Positions 1 to 8,943 of a stretch of DNA of 64,000 nt are shown here, piece after piece (within the stretch, counting starts at the first letter, position 1; every line of letters starts with the position of its first letter). The notes under the pieces were generated by a model. That model was not told the DNA's origin. It ran no database searches and saw only the letters and a list, made by a program, of their open reading frames with translations. The stretch comes from Gordonia amarae NBRC 15530 (GTDB lineage Bacteria; Actinomycetota; Actinomycetes; Mycobacteriales; Mycobacteriaceae). The position numbers and the translations under genes are program-made. The stretch lies in NCBI RefSeq assembly GCF_000241345.1, contig NZ_BAED01000040.1, positions 1-64,000 of the forward strand, in the 5' to 3' direction.

Positions 1-57
1 GGTAGCCGCGCCGGGTGACGCGGGCAGAAAGACCGGCGAGTGAGATGCGCTGGTCGA

Positions 58-76
58 GATGACCAGTCCGGTCATC
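58..76. repeat. short inverted repeat upstream of glgX
   Basis: Seven-base arms GATGACC (58-64) and GGTCATC (70-76) flank five bases, about 17 nt before the glgX start. This could be an operator, but a dyad this short can arise by chance. Nothing else is recognisable in the first 93 bases, and only a weak AGGG precedes the start codon. Confidence 0.3.
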
Positions 77-93
77 ACCGATAGGGTTCTCGC

Positions 94-2835
94 ATGGATG
101 CACCGAGCGCAGGACTGACCGACCCTGCACGGCCCGGCGAACCCGCTGACACCGCCGCCCCGGAACCCCCGCCCATTCAGGTGTGGCCGGGTACCCCGTA
201 CCCGCTGGGCGCCACCTATGACGGTGCGGGCACCAACTTCTCACTGTTCTCCGAGGTCGCGACCGCCGTCGATCTGTGCCTGATCGACGGCGCCGGCAAC
301 GAGCGCCGCATCCGCCTCGAAGAGGTCGACGGCTACTGCTGGCACTGTTATCTACCGAATGTGGGTCCCGGCCAGTTCTACGGTTTCCGGGTGCACGGCC
401 CGTACGATCCGCCGGCGGGGTTGCGCTGCGATCCGAGCAAACTGCTGCTCGACCCGTACGGCAAGGCTTTTCACGGTGATTTCGACGGTGACGCGTCGTT
501 GTTCTCGTACCGGTTGCCGGAGAAGCCGCGGCCCGAGACCGACGATGCCGATTCGGTCGCGGAGCCCACGGATACCGACGGGCAGTCGTCTCCGGACGCG
601 GTGATCTCGTGGATTCCCGAGTCCGGGCAGACCGCGGAGTCCGCAGGTGCCGACGGCGCCGCCACGTCGCCCGGAACCGGGGCAGAGCCGGCCGGCCCGG
701 ATGCGGGGGGTGTCAAGTCCGCCGCCGACGTGGTCCCGGCCGAACCCGTCTCCCATGAATCTGCCGGTACCGATCCTGCTGGTGTCGATTCTGCTGGTGT
801 CGATCCTGCTGGTGTCGATCCTGCTGGTGTCGATTCTGTGGGGGCGCCCGCCGTCGGTGACGGCGCGGCCGCGCAACCGGCCGACGGCACTTCGCTCGCT
901 GAGGGTGCAGCACCGGCCACCGCCGCGACGGCCGCCACCGAGGGCGCGGATGCTCCGCAGGCCCCTGAGGCCGCAGCCGATTCCAGCGTATCGCCGGCGG
1001 AGGATGCGGTACCGGCCGACGCCGCGCCGGAGGCGATCGAGGAACCGGCAGCAGCCGCCGGGGACACCGGCAATCCTGCTATGCCCCAGCTCAATTCGCT
1101 GGGCCACACGATGCTGTCGGTGGTGATCAATCCGTACTTCGACTGGCAGAACGATCATGGCCCCGGCCACCCCTACCATCAGACGATCATCTACGAGGCT
1201 CATGTCAAGGGCATGACCGCCACCCACCCGGACATCCCGGAGGAGTTGCGCGGAACCTATGCGGGACTGTGCCATCCGGCGATCATCGATCACCTGAAGG
1301 AACTCGGGGTCACGGCGATCGAGCTGATGCCGGTGCACCAGTTCATGCAGGACACCGTGCTACGTGACCAGGGTCTACGAAACTACTGGGGCTACAACAC
1401 ATTCGGCTTTCTGGCCCCGCACATCGAATATGCCTCAGACCCGGACCGACCGGCGTCGGCGGTCACCGAGTTCAAGGCGATGGTGCGCGAATTCCACAAG
1501 GCCGGAATCGAAGTCATCCTCGACGTGGTGTACAACCACACCGCCGAGGGTAACCATATGGGACCGACCATCAACTTCCGCGGCATCGACAACCGCGCGT
1601 ACTACCGGCTCGTCGACGACAACCGGGAAATGTACATGGACTACACGGGCACCGGGAACAGCCTCAACGCCCGGCACCCGCACACGCTGCAGTTGATCAT
1701 GGATTCGCTGCGGTACTGGATACTGGAAATGCATGTCGACGGTTTCCGGTTCGACCTGGCCTCGACACTGGCCCGCGAATTGCATGATGTGGACCGGCTT
1801 TCGGCGTTCTTCGACATCGTGCAGCAGGATCCGGTGATCAGTCAGGTCAAGCTGATCGCCGAGCCCTGGGATATCGGCGAGGGCGGCTACCAGGTGGGCA
1901 ATTTCCCGCCGCAGTGGACGGAGTGGAACGGCAAATACCGTGACACGGTGCGTGATTACTGGCGGGGTGAACCGGCGACGCTGGGCGAGTTCGCCTCCCG
2001 GCTCACCGGATCATCGGATCTGTACGAGGCCACCGGCCGCCGCCCGCTGGCCAGCATCAACTTCGTCACCGCCCACGACGGGTTCACGCTACGGGATCTG
2101 GTGTCGTACAACGAGAAACACAACGAGGCCAACGGCGAGGGCAATCGGGACGGCGAAAGCCACAACCGGTCCTGGAACTGCGGCGCCGAAGGACCCACCG
2201 ACGACCCGGACATCCTGGAGCTGCGGGCCCGGCAGCAACGCAACGTCCTGGCCACCCTGTTCCTGTCGCAGGGCACCCCGATGCTCGCCCACGGCGACGA
2301 GATCGGGCGTACCCAGCACGGCAACAACAATGTGTACTGCCAAGATTCGCCGCTGGCGTGGATGGATTGGTCGCTGGCCGAGAAGAACTGCGACCTGCTG
2401 ACCTTCACCCGCAAAGCCATCGCGTTGCGCACCAAACATCCGGTGTTGCGCAGGCGGCGGTTCTTCGCCGGGGTGCCGATCCGCTGGGGCGACCAGACCC
2501 TCGACATCGCGTGGCTGACCCCGGCGGGACAGGAGATGACCACCGACGACTGGCACAGCGGTTTCGGCAAGTCGCTGTCGGTGTTCCTCAACGGCGACGG
2601 GATCGGTGAGACCGATACGCGCGGACGCAAGATCACCGACGACAGTTTCTTCATCTGTTTCAACGCCCACCACGACACGATCGACTTTCATCTGCCGCCG
2701 TCGTGGTACGGGCTGAACTGGGAGGGTGTGCTTGATTCGGCGCATCCCACCGGCGACACCTCGGTGACGGCGTCGGCGGAGCAGCCGTTGCCGGTCCGGG
2801 GCAGGTCGGTGCTGGTGCTGCGGAAGACGGCCTGA
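94..2835 (+). CDS. glgX: glycogen debranching enzyme GlgX with a large low-complexity insertion
   Basis: GH13 isoamylase-type enzyme that hydrolyses alpha-1,6 branches of glycogen and releases linear maltooligosaccharides, the substrate of the next gene. An N-terminal CBM48-like region (about residues 30-135) precedes the catalytic barrel. All four GH13 signatures are present: DVVYNH near 477, GFRFD with the nucleophile at D554, the acid/base E590 in IAEPWD, and TAHD with D662. The protein has 913 residues against about 700-720 for the family. The excess is an Ala/Pro/Thr/Asp-rich stretch at about residues 140-332, lying between LFSY and the conserved LNSLGHTML block and containing a pentapeptide repeat. 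The start is the first ATG (ATGGATG). The stop overlaps the treY start by one base (TGATG), so the two genes are translationally coupled. Confidence 0.95.
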   Translation: MDAPSAGLTDPARPGEPADTAAPEPPPIQVWPGTPYPLGATYDGAGTNFSLFSEVATAVDLCLIDGAGNERRIRLEEVDGYCWHCYLPNVGPGQFYGFRVHGPYDPPAGLRCDPSKLLLDPYGKAFHGDFDGDASLFSYRLPEKPRPETDDADSVAEPTDTDGQSSPDAVISWIPESGQTAESAGADGAATSPGTGAEPAGPDAGGVKSAADVVPAEPVSHESAGTDPAGVDSAGVDPAGVDPAGVDSVGAPAVGDGAAAQPADGTSLAEGAAPATAATAATEGADAPQAPEAAADSSVSPAEDAVPADAAPEAIEEPAAAAGDTGNPAMPQLNSLGHTMLSVVINPYFDWQNDHGPGHPYHQTIIYEAHVKGMTATHPDIPEELRGTYAGLCHPAIIDHLKELGVTAIELMPVHQFMQDTVLRDQGLRNYWGYNTFGFLAPHIEYASDPDRPASAVTEFKAMVREFHKAGIEVILDVVYNHTAEGNHMGPTINFRGIDNRAYYRLVDDNREMYMDYTGTGNSLNARHPHTLQLIMDSLRYWILEMHVDGFRFDLASTLARELHDVDRLSAFFDIVQQDPVISQVKLIAEPWDIGEGGYQVGNFPPQWTEWNGKYRDTVRDYWRGEPATLGEFASRLTGSSDLYEATGRRPLASINFVTAHDGFTLRDLVSYNEKHNEANGEGNRDGESHNRSWNCGAEGPTDDPDILELRARQQRNVLATLFLSQGTPMLAHGDEIGRTQHGNNNVYCQDSPLAWMDWSLAEKNCDLLTFTRKAIALRTKHPVLRRRRFFAGVPIRWGDQTLDIAWLTPAGQEMTTDDWHSGFGKSLSVFLNGDGIGETDTRGRKITDDSFFICFNAHHDTIDFHLPPSWYGLNWEGVLDSAHPTGDTSVTASAEQPLPVRGRSVLVLRKTA
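766..840 (+). repeat. 15-bp tandem repeat inside glgX
   Basis: Five head-to-tail units of GGTGTCGATYCTGCT, the first and last slightly degenerate, at 766, 781, 796, 811 and 826. They encode a repeated Gly-Val-Asp-(Pro/Ser)-Ala peptide inside the insertion of GlgX. Near-identity at the DNA level suggests recent slippage expansion. Confidence 0.95.
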
Positions 2836-5180
2836 TGGTCGCCCCTGCCGCAGGCGGGTCGTATTTGGGCGGGCCTCCGGTGGCGACCTACCGGGTCCAG
2901 TTGACGCCGGACTTCGGTTTCGACGATCTGATCGCGGTGCTGCCGCACATCGCGGAACTCGGTGTGTCGCATCTGTATCTGTCGCCGATCGGCACCGCGA
3001 TGCCCGGTTCGACGCACGGCTACGACTGGGTGCCGCCGCCGCAGGTGGCGGAGGTTCTCGGTGGTATCGAGGGGCTGACCCGGTTGCGCGGTGCGGCAAC
3101 CGCACTCGGCCTCGGGATCATCGTCGACATCGTCCCCAACCACACCGGTGTCGCCGACACGATGGCCAACCCATGGTTCGCCGATCTGCTGGCGAAAGGG
3201 TCGGGTTCGGAGTTCGCCGACTTCTTCGACGTCGACTTCTCCGTGGACAACGGCGCCGACGGCAAGATCGCGCTGCCGGTGCTCGGTGCCGATGCCGATC
3301 CGGCCGATTTCACGCTCGATGCCGGCGGCACGGTGCTCCGGTATTTCGATCACGCCTTTCCGGTGGCCGAGGGCACCGGCGACGGAACGCCCGCACAGGT
3401 ACATGAGCGGCAGCATTACCGGCTGGTGCCGTGGAACTCCGGGATCGTCGGCTACCGGCGGTTTTTCACCGTCAACGAGCTCGCCGGCCTGCGGCAGGAA
3501 GATCCGCGGGTGTTCACCGCCACCCATGAGTGGATCGCACGGCTGCTGATGGCCGACCTCATCGACGGGGTGCGTGTCGATCATCCGGACGGGTTGTGGG
3601 ATCCGCAGGACTATCTGCGGGAACTGCGCGAACTCCTGGGTGAGGACCGGTTGATCTACATCGAGAAGGTCCTGGCGCCGGACGAACCGCTGGAGCCGAC
3701 GCTGCCGGTGGACGGCACCACCGGGTACGAGCAACTGCGCATCATCGACGCCGTGTTCACCCCGTCCGCCGGGGTGGTCGAACTCGCCGAGATCCACGAT
3801 CGGGTCGTCGGGAATCCCGGTGACTCCGGGTGGATCACAGAGGCCGAGCATTCCCGCAAGCTGCTCACCCTCACCGAGATGTTTCCCGCCGAACATCGTC
3901 GGCTCGTCCGGGCCATCGCGTCGTCGCTGCCGGAGGGCCGGAGCCTCCCGGACACCGAGATCGCCGAGGCCACAGCCCAGCTGATCGCCGGGCTCGGTGT
4001 GTACCGGGCCGACTATCCGTCGTTGCGGCAGCGCCTGCTGTATGCCGCGGACCGGGTGCTGGCCGACCGCCCGCACCTGGCTGATGCGCTCGCGGCCATC
4101 GCGGAACTGACCGCCCTGCCGGGGCGGGTGTCGTCGCGGCTGGCGCAGACGTGCGGTGCGGTGACGGCGAAGAGCGTCGAGGACAGTATCTTCTACCGGA
4201 CCGCGCGGCTGCTGTCGGCGCAGGAGGTGGGTGGCGATCCGGCCAACCCGTCGCTGTCCCCCAACGAGTTTCACACCGCCAATATTGCTCGGGCCCGTGA
4301 CTGGCCGGCGGCGCTGACCGCCACCTCGACCCACGACACCAAACGCAGCGAGGACGTGCGGGCCCGGATCGCGATGATCGCGCAGGTACCGGGCCGGTGG
4401 AGCATGCTGGTGCGTGAGGTGTGGCGTAATGCCCCACCACCGGAGCCGCTGACCGGATATTTTCTGCTGCAGAACATCGTCGGCGTGTGGCCGGTCGATG
4501 ATGCGGGTTCGCCCGCACCGGCTCTCGATGCCGAGCTGCGGAGCCGGCTGCGCGACTACGCCTGCAAGGCCGCACGGGAAGGTGGAATCGGAACCTCGTG
4601 GATGACCGTCGACGAGGGTTTCGAGACCGGCCTGAGCATCTGGATCAACACAGTCACCACCGGCCCCGTCGCCGGGACGATCAGTGCCTTCGTCGGCCTG
4701 ATCGCCCCCGGCTGGATCCAGGAATCCCTGTCACGCAAGGTGATCGCCGCACTCGGGCCGGGCGTGCCGGATATCTACCAGGGCACCCAGTGGTGGGACG
4801 ATTCGCTGGTCGACCCGGACAACCGGCGTCCCGTCGACTACTCGCGGCCCGCGGACCAGAAAACGGAACTCATGAGGCTCGCGCTATCTGTCCGTGGTCG
4901 TCATCCGGCGGCATTCGGCCCCGGCGGCACCTACCTGCCGCTCCCGACCGACGGTCCCGCCGCGAGCCACGTGATCGCCTTCGCCCGCGGCTGCGGCGAC
5001 ACGTCGGACGTGGTGGTGGTGACCGCCCGCTGCACGCACCGGCTCGACCCGTCGGACACCACGGTGCGGCTGCCGGAAGGCACCTGGACCGATGCCGCAG
5101 GCAGCGGCACATTCACCGGCACAGCACTGCTGTCCGACCTTCGCGCGCATTCCCCGGTCGCGATCCTCGAACGCACCTGA
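2835..5180 (+). CDS. treY: maltooligosyl trehalose synthase TreY
   Basis: Intramolecular transglucosylase (GH13) that turns the reducing-end alpha-1,4 bond of a maltooligosaccharide into an alpha,alpha-1,1 bond, giving maltooligosyl trehalose. The N-terminus has the family motif TYRVQL. DIVPNHTG is conserved region I, VRVDHPDG carries the nucleophile at D249, and IEKVL carries the acid/base E277. The length of 781 residues is typical. The start overlaps the glgX stop by one base, so GlgX and TreY are probably made from one message. The enzyme works with TreZ, encoded 1.8 kb downstream. Confidence 0.95.
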   Translation: MVAPAAGGSYLGGPPVATYRVQLTPDFGFDDLIAVLPHIAELGVSHLYLSPIGTAMPGSTHGYDWVPPPQVAEVLGGIEGLTRLRGAATALGLGIIVDIVPNHTGVADTMANPWFADLLAKGSGSEFADFFDVDFSVDNGADGKIALPVLGADADPADFTLDAGGTVLRYFDHAFPVAEGTGDGTPAQVHERQHYRLVPWNSGIVGYRRFFTVNELAGLRQEDPRVFTATHEWIARLLMADLIDGVRVDHPDGLWDPQDYLRELRELLGEDRLIYIEKVLAPDEPLEPTLPVDGTTGYEQLRIIDAVFTPSAGVVELAEIHDRVVGNPGDSGWITEAEHSRKLLTLTEMFPAEHRRLVRAIASSLPEGRSLPDTEIAEATAQLIAGLGVYRADYPSLRQRLLYAADRVLADRPHLADALAAIAELTALPGRVSSRLAQTCGAVTAKSVEDSIFYRTARLLSAQEVGGDPANPSLSPNEFHTANIARARDWPAALTATSTHDTKRSEDVRARIAMIAQVPGRWSMLVREVWRNAPPPEPLTGYFLLQNIVGVWPVDDAGSPAPALDAELRSRLRDYACKAAREGGIGTSWMTVDEGFETGLSIWINTVTTGPVAGTISAFVGLIAPGWIQESLSRKVIAALGPGVPDIYQGTQWWDDSLVDPDNRRPVDYSRPADQKTELMRLALSVRGRHPAAFGPGGTYLPLPTDGPAASHVIAFARGCGDTSDVVVVTARCTHRLDPSDTTVRLPEGTWTDAAGSGTFTGTALLSDLRAHSPVAILERT

Positions 5181-5278
5181 ACGCCGGACACTTCGAGGAA
5201 GTGGCGTCGTGCTGTGTCCTCGTCCATATCCGTAAACACTTGGTCGATCGCCCGGCAGCGGAACATTCCATAGATTGA

Positions 5279-5292
5279 ATACCTTGTGGTAT
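5279..5292. repeat. short dyad upstream of the esterase gene
   Basis: ATACC-TTGT-GGTAT forms a 5-bp-arm dyad in the treY-esterase gap (5181-5338). The gap is more AT-rich than its surroundings and could hold a promoter for the esterase gene, but I see no clear -35/-10 pair. Confidence 0.25.
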
Positions 5293-5338
5293 CGAAATCA
5301 TGCCATGCTCGACTCCGTACCGAAAACGAGGGGGATCC

Positions 5339-6253
5339 ATGCGAAGGTTCATCGTCGCGTTCATCACGGTCGTCGCCGCCCTGTGCTACACGGTCACCCC
5401 GGCTACCGCGGCGCCCGTCGCGCCCGGCGAACCGCGGGCCACCGGAGACCTGCGTACCGGCTCACTCACCACCCGCGCGGGAACGCGCGAATTCCAGGTG
5501 TATGTGCCCCGCACGCTCGGTCCCGGCCGGCCACTCATCGTCTGGTTACACGGCGCGAGCAGGGTCCGGCACGGCGACCCGCGCGAGTTACGCCGCACCA
5601 GTACCTTGCTCATCGAGGCGGACCGGCTCGGCTACGCGGTGGTGGCACCCCGGCAGTCGCTGCGCGCCGATCCGGCCGGTACGTGGCGGATCGTCGATCC
5701 GGCCAACCTCATTCGGGGATCCGGCGAGGCATCGATCGTCGCCGGGATCGTGCGCCGTAGCATCCGCGATCTGAAGGCGGACCCCGCGAGGGTGTATGTG
5801 GCCGGTCATTCGGCCGGGGGCGCGATGGCGCTGGATGTGGCCGCGCTGTACCCGGAACTGTTCGCCGGTATCTCCACGAGCGCCGGGATGCCGTTCGCGG
5901 CTGACCCGACGGGCGAGGCTACCCGCAGGGCCCGCGGCGGCATGCCATTGCCGACGTTCGTCGTCCACGGCGACAGGGACAGCTTCGCCCCACTGTTCGT
6001 GGGCACCGCCACGGTGTCGGCGGCGCTGGGAGCCAACGGAATCCCCGGTGGCCGCCCTTCGTCGAGGACCGTCGTCCCAGCCGGTCCCGACCCCTATCGG
6101 ACGATCGTGACACGCTACGGCAGCGGACAGCGCGAGGTCGTGTCGGCCGTGGTGATCGGCGCCGACCACCCGACCGGTCCCGGTGGGCTCACCGTGAACG
6201 GCCCTGCGCTGGACCGGCGGGTGATCTCGTTCCTGCTCAGCAAGCATCGCTGA
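5339..6253 (+). CDS. secreted alpha/beta-hydrolase, PHB-depolymerase/LpqC-like esterase
   Basis: The chosen ATG follows a GAGGGGG Shine-Dalgarno sequence and opens a Sec-type signal peptide (MRRF, hydrophobic core, cleavage near ATAA-AP at about residue 25). An in-frame ATG at 5300 would put 13 charged residues in front of the signal and is less likely. The mature part is an alpha/beta-hydrolase of the PHB-depolymerase esterase family: VWLHG forms the oxyanion side and GHSAGG carries the nucleophile S158. A late Asp (HGDRDSF) and the His in GADHPTGPGG would complete the triad. The protein has 304 residues. The natural ester substrate cannot be told. The gene separates treY from treZ and ends 5 bp before the stop of the convergent nitroreductase gene. 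Confidence 0.8.
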   Translation: MRRFIVAFITVVAALCYTVTPATAAPVAPGEPRATGDLRTGSLTTRAGTREFQVYVPRTLGPGRPLIVWLHGASRVRHGDPRELRRTSTLLIEADRLGYAVVAPRQSLRADPAGTWRIVDPANLIRGSGEASIVAGIVRRSIRDLKADPARVYVAGHSAGGAMALDVAALYPELFAGISTSAGMPFAADPTGEATRRARGGMPLPTFVVHGDRDSFAPLFVGTATVSAALGANGIPGGRPSSRTVVPAGPDPYRTIVTRYGSGQREVVSAVVIGADHPTGPGGLTVNGPALDRRVISFLLSKHR

Positions 6254-6258
6254 CACAT

Positions 6259-6888
6259 CTAGAACCCGTGCGCCGCAGCGGCCCAGGTGACGTCGGCGAC
6301 CGATCGACGGTCTGCGGTCGAGGAGGCATGACCGCCGGCGGGAACCCGGGGCGAGTCGCCGTGCGGATACCCGATGGCCGCCATCGTGACCACCTCCCAC
6401 GTCGTGGGCACCTCGAACTCGGCGGCCACCGCGTCCCGGTCGAAGGCCCGGAACTGGTGCACCGACAGGCCCATCGACGCGGCCTGGACGGTCAGGTGGG
6501 CGACGGCCTGCCCGAGGTCGTAGTGGGCGAACTCCGAATACTCGATCAGCTCTTCGGTACCGCCGGCGGTGTCAGTGTCGATGTACCGGTGGGCCAGGTT
6601 CGCGATCAGCAGCGCGGCGCGGGGCGCCCACATGCGGGTGCTCGGCGCGAGGTGACGCACCAGCGCGTCGTGCACCCGATCACCGCGTCTGCCGGCGATG
6701 AACGACCACGGCTGGGAGTTGCCCGCCGACGGGGCGCGGCGTGCGGCGTCGAGCAGCACGTCGACGGCCGCGGCATCGAGTTCGTGGTGCGGGTCGAAAT
6801 CGGACGCGGAGAAGCGGTTCGCCAGCAGATCGAGCAGCGGGACGGTCGCGAGGCCGTCGGGCGTCGCGGTCGTGTGGTTGCGCATCAT
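6259..6888 (-). CDS. nitroreductase-family FMN oxidoreductase
   Basis: A 209-residue protein of the nitroreductase fold. The N-terminal RFSASDFD and the RRAPSAGNSQPWSF segment match the FMN-binding region, and EVVTMAAIGYP is the conserved C-terminal strand and helix. Such proteins reduce nitro groups, quinones or flavins with NAD(P)H; the substrate is unknown. The start is the first of two adjacent ATGs (MMRNHT). The longer reading frame upstream would run into treZ. The gene converges on the esterase gene and is divergent from treZ with about 70 bp between starts. Confidence 0.8.
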   Translation of the reverse strand: MMRNHTTATPDGLATVPLLDLLANRFSASDFDPHHELDAAAVDVLLDAARRAPSAGNSQPWSFIAGRRGDRVHDALVRHLAPSTRMWAPRAALLIANLAHRYIDTDTAGGTEELIEYSEFAHYDLGQAVAHLTVQAASMGLSVHQFRAFDRDAVAAEFEVPTTWEVVTMAAIGYPHGDSPRVPAGGHASSTADRRSVADVTWAAAAHGF

Positions 6889-6959
6889 GGGGGTGTGCAA
6901 CGCGGACCCGGCCGGTGCCATTCCGCCAACTCGTGCGCCCACCGCCGGGTACGCATAGC

Positions 6960-8738
6960 GTGAGAGCCGTGAGTTCCGCATCCGAGCATCCGCTGGTACC
7001 CGAGACCGTCGCCGACATCGCTGTCTGGGGGCCGGTCGCCGCACAGATCGACCTGCATCTGCAATCGTGTGTCGTGGCGCTCGCCAAGGACGGCGACGGC
7101 TGGTGGACAGTCCCCGGCGACGTTTCCGCGGAGCTGCGCGTGCCCGCCGAGGGGGTCCGCTACGCGTTCGCTGTCGACAGCGGTGACCCGGTCCCCGACC
7201 CACGGTCGCTGCGGCTGCCCGACGGTGTGCACGGCTGGTCGCAGGTACACACTCCCCCGGCTCCGGCGCCCTGGGCGGGGCGGCCGATCGACGGTGCGGT
7301 GATCTACGAACTGCACATCGGCACCTTTACGCCGGGCGGCACGTTCGATGCGGCGATCGAACGGCTCGATCATCTCGTCGACCTGGGCGTCGGGTTCGTG
7401 GAGGTGATGCCCGTCAACGCCTTCAACGGTGAGCACGGCTGGGGCTACGACGGCGTCGGCTGGTTCGCCGTCCACGAACCGTATGGCGGCCCAGATGGTT
7501 TCGTCCGGTTCGTCGACGCCTGCCACGATCGGGGTCTCGGAGTGATCGTGGACGCCGTGTACAACCATCTCGGCCCGTCCGGCAACTACCTGCCGACGTT
7601 CGGCCCGTATTTCACCGGCGGAGCCAACAATTGGGGGTCGACGATCAATCTCGCGGACGCCGACTCGGACGAGGTGCGCGCCTACATCGTGGCGAGTGCG
7701 TTGCGGTGGCTGCGCGATTTCGGTGCCGATGCCCTGCGCCTGGATGCGGTGCACGCGCTGATCGATCACCGGGCGGTGCACATCCTGGAGGAACTGTCGG
7801 TCCGCGTCGCCGAACTGTCGCAGGAGCTGGGGCGGCCGCTGTCGTTGATCGCCGAAAGCGACCTAAACGATCCGCGGCTCATCACCCCGTGGCACGGTGG
7901 GGGTCTCGGACTTGACGCCCAGTGGAACGACGACGTGCATCACGCGATCCACACCGCGGTGTCGGGCGAACGGCAGGGCTACTATGCCGATTTCGGATCA
8001 TTCGAATGTCTGGCAAAGGTGCTGTGCGGCGGCTTCTTTCACGACGGTACCTATTCATCGTTCCGGCGCCGACACCATGGCCGGCCCATCCCGGTCGATC
8101 AGGTGCCCGCATCGCGGCTCGTTGTGTACACCTGCGATCACGACCAGATCGGCAACCGCGCCATCGGCGACCGACCGACCGCCTACCTCGATTCCGGGCA
8201 ACTCGCCATCAAAGCGGCACTCGTGCTGCTGTCCCCGTTCACCCCGATGCTGTTCCAGGGCGAGGAATGGGCGGCGCGAACCCCGTTCCAGTACTTCACC
8301 TCCCATCCCGAGCCCGAACTCGGCGACGCGGTACGCAACGGTCGCCGGGCCGAGTTCGCCGAACACGGCTGGCACACAGAGGATGTCCCCGACCCACAGG
8401 ATCCTGAGACGTTCCGGCGCTCGGTCCTCGACTGGAGCGAGCCGTCGCGGCCCGAGAACGCCGCCATGCTCGACTTCTACCGATCCCTGATCTCGTTGCG
8501 GCACAACGAACCCGATCTCTCCGACAATCGGTTCGAATCCGTGACGGTCACCTACGACACCGGTGCACAGTGGTTCGCGATGCACCGGGGCGCGTGGAGC
8601 ATCGTGTGCAACCTCGGCACCGCACCAGTGGGCGTTCCGATCCAGCTCGGCGTCGCCCTGGCCTGGGGCGACTACCACGAGACCGGCTCCGTCCTGGCGC
8701 TGGCCGCCCACACCGTCGCCATCGGTCAGCGACGCTGA
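6960..8738 (+). CDS. treZ: malto-oligosyltrehalose trehalohydrolase TreZ
   Basis: GH13 hydrolase that cuts trehalose from maltooligosyl trehalose made by TreY. An N-terminal Ig-like domain is followed by the barrel: GWGYDGVGWFAVHEPYGG is diagnostic of the TreZ/branching group, DAVYNH is region I, LRLDAVHAL holds the nucleophile (D262 from this start) and IAESD the acid/base (E299). The 592 residues are normal for TreZ. The start is one of two in-frame GTGs (6960 or 6969) without a strong ribosome site; an upstream extension of the frame lacks the conserved N-terminus. GlgX, TreY and TreZ together convert glycogen to free trehalose. Confidence 0.93.
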   Translation: MRAVSSASEHPLVPETVADIAVWGPVAAQIDLHLQSCVVALAKDGDGWWTVPGDVSAELRVPAEGVRYAFAVDSGDPVPDPRSLRLPDGVHGWSQVHTPPAPAPWAGRPIDGAVIYELHIGTFTPGGTFDAAIERLDHLVDLGVGFVEVMPVNAFNGEHGWGYDGVGWFAVHEPYGGPDGFVRFVDACHDRGLGVIVDAVYNHLGPSGNYLPTFGPYFTGGANNWGSTINLADADSDEVRAYIVASALRWLRDFGADALRLDAVHALIDHRAVHILEELSVRVAELSQELGRPLSLIAESDLNDPRLITPWHGGGLGLDAQWNDDVHHAIHTAVSGERQGYYADFGSFECLAKVLCGGFFHDGTYSSFRRRHHGRPIPVDQVPASRLVVYTCDHDQIGNRAIGDRPTAYLDSGQLAIKAALVLLSPFTPMLFQGEEWAARTPFQYFTSHPEPELGDAVRNGRRAEFAEHGWHTEDVPDPQDPETFRRSVLDWSEPSRPENAAMLDFYRSLISLRHNEPDLSDNRFESVTVTYDTGAQWFAMHRGAWSIVCNLGTAPVGVPIQLGVALAWGDYHETGSVLALAAHTVAIGQRR

Positions 8739-8746
8739 CACCCGGC

Positions 8747-8762
8747 GGTTGGCCTGCCAACC
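8747..8762 (+). terminator. small hairpin after treZ
   Basis: GGTTGGC-CT-GCCAACC begins 8 bases after the treZ stop. The stem is GC-rich but no T-run follows, so this is a candidate terminator only. Confidence 0.4.
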
Positions 8763-8792
8763 TGTGGGCCGCAGCCAGTGATCCCCACAGCC

Positions 8793-8890
8793 GGTTGAGT
8801 GCGAGCCTGCGAGCCTCGAAACCTGGCGAGCCGACACTGTCGTCGCGCCGGATTCGAGGCTCGGTCGCCGGGCGACCTCGCACCTCAATC
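8793..8890. repeat. REP-like inverted repeat pair
   Basis: Two related units face each other: GGTTGAGTGCGAGCCTGCG running into AGCCTCGAAACC (8793-8823), and the inverse GGATTCGAGGCTCG through CTCGCACCTCAATC (8850-8890). Each unit is itself a partial palindrome built on the pair TTGAG..TGCGAG and CGAGCCTCGAA. Elements of this style are common in intergenic DNA of Gordonia and its relatives (general knowledge). It fills most of the 205-bp treZ-DUF6745 gap. Confidence 0.75.
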
Positions 8891-8943
8891 AGCGCGGTAC
8901 AGGACTCAGTCGGGCCCTTGCGCGAATCGGGCGACCGAGTATT

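Noticed and set aside
766-840. Short regular repeats in glgX (and those in sepF) as CRISPR
   Set aside because: Units are contiguous, in frame and without spacers; they are coding tandem repeats.
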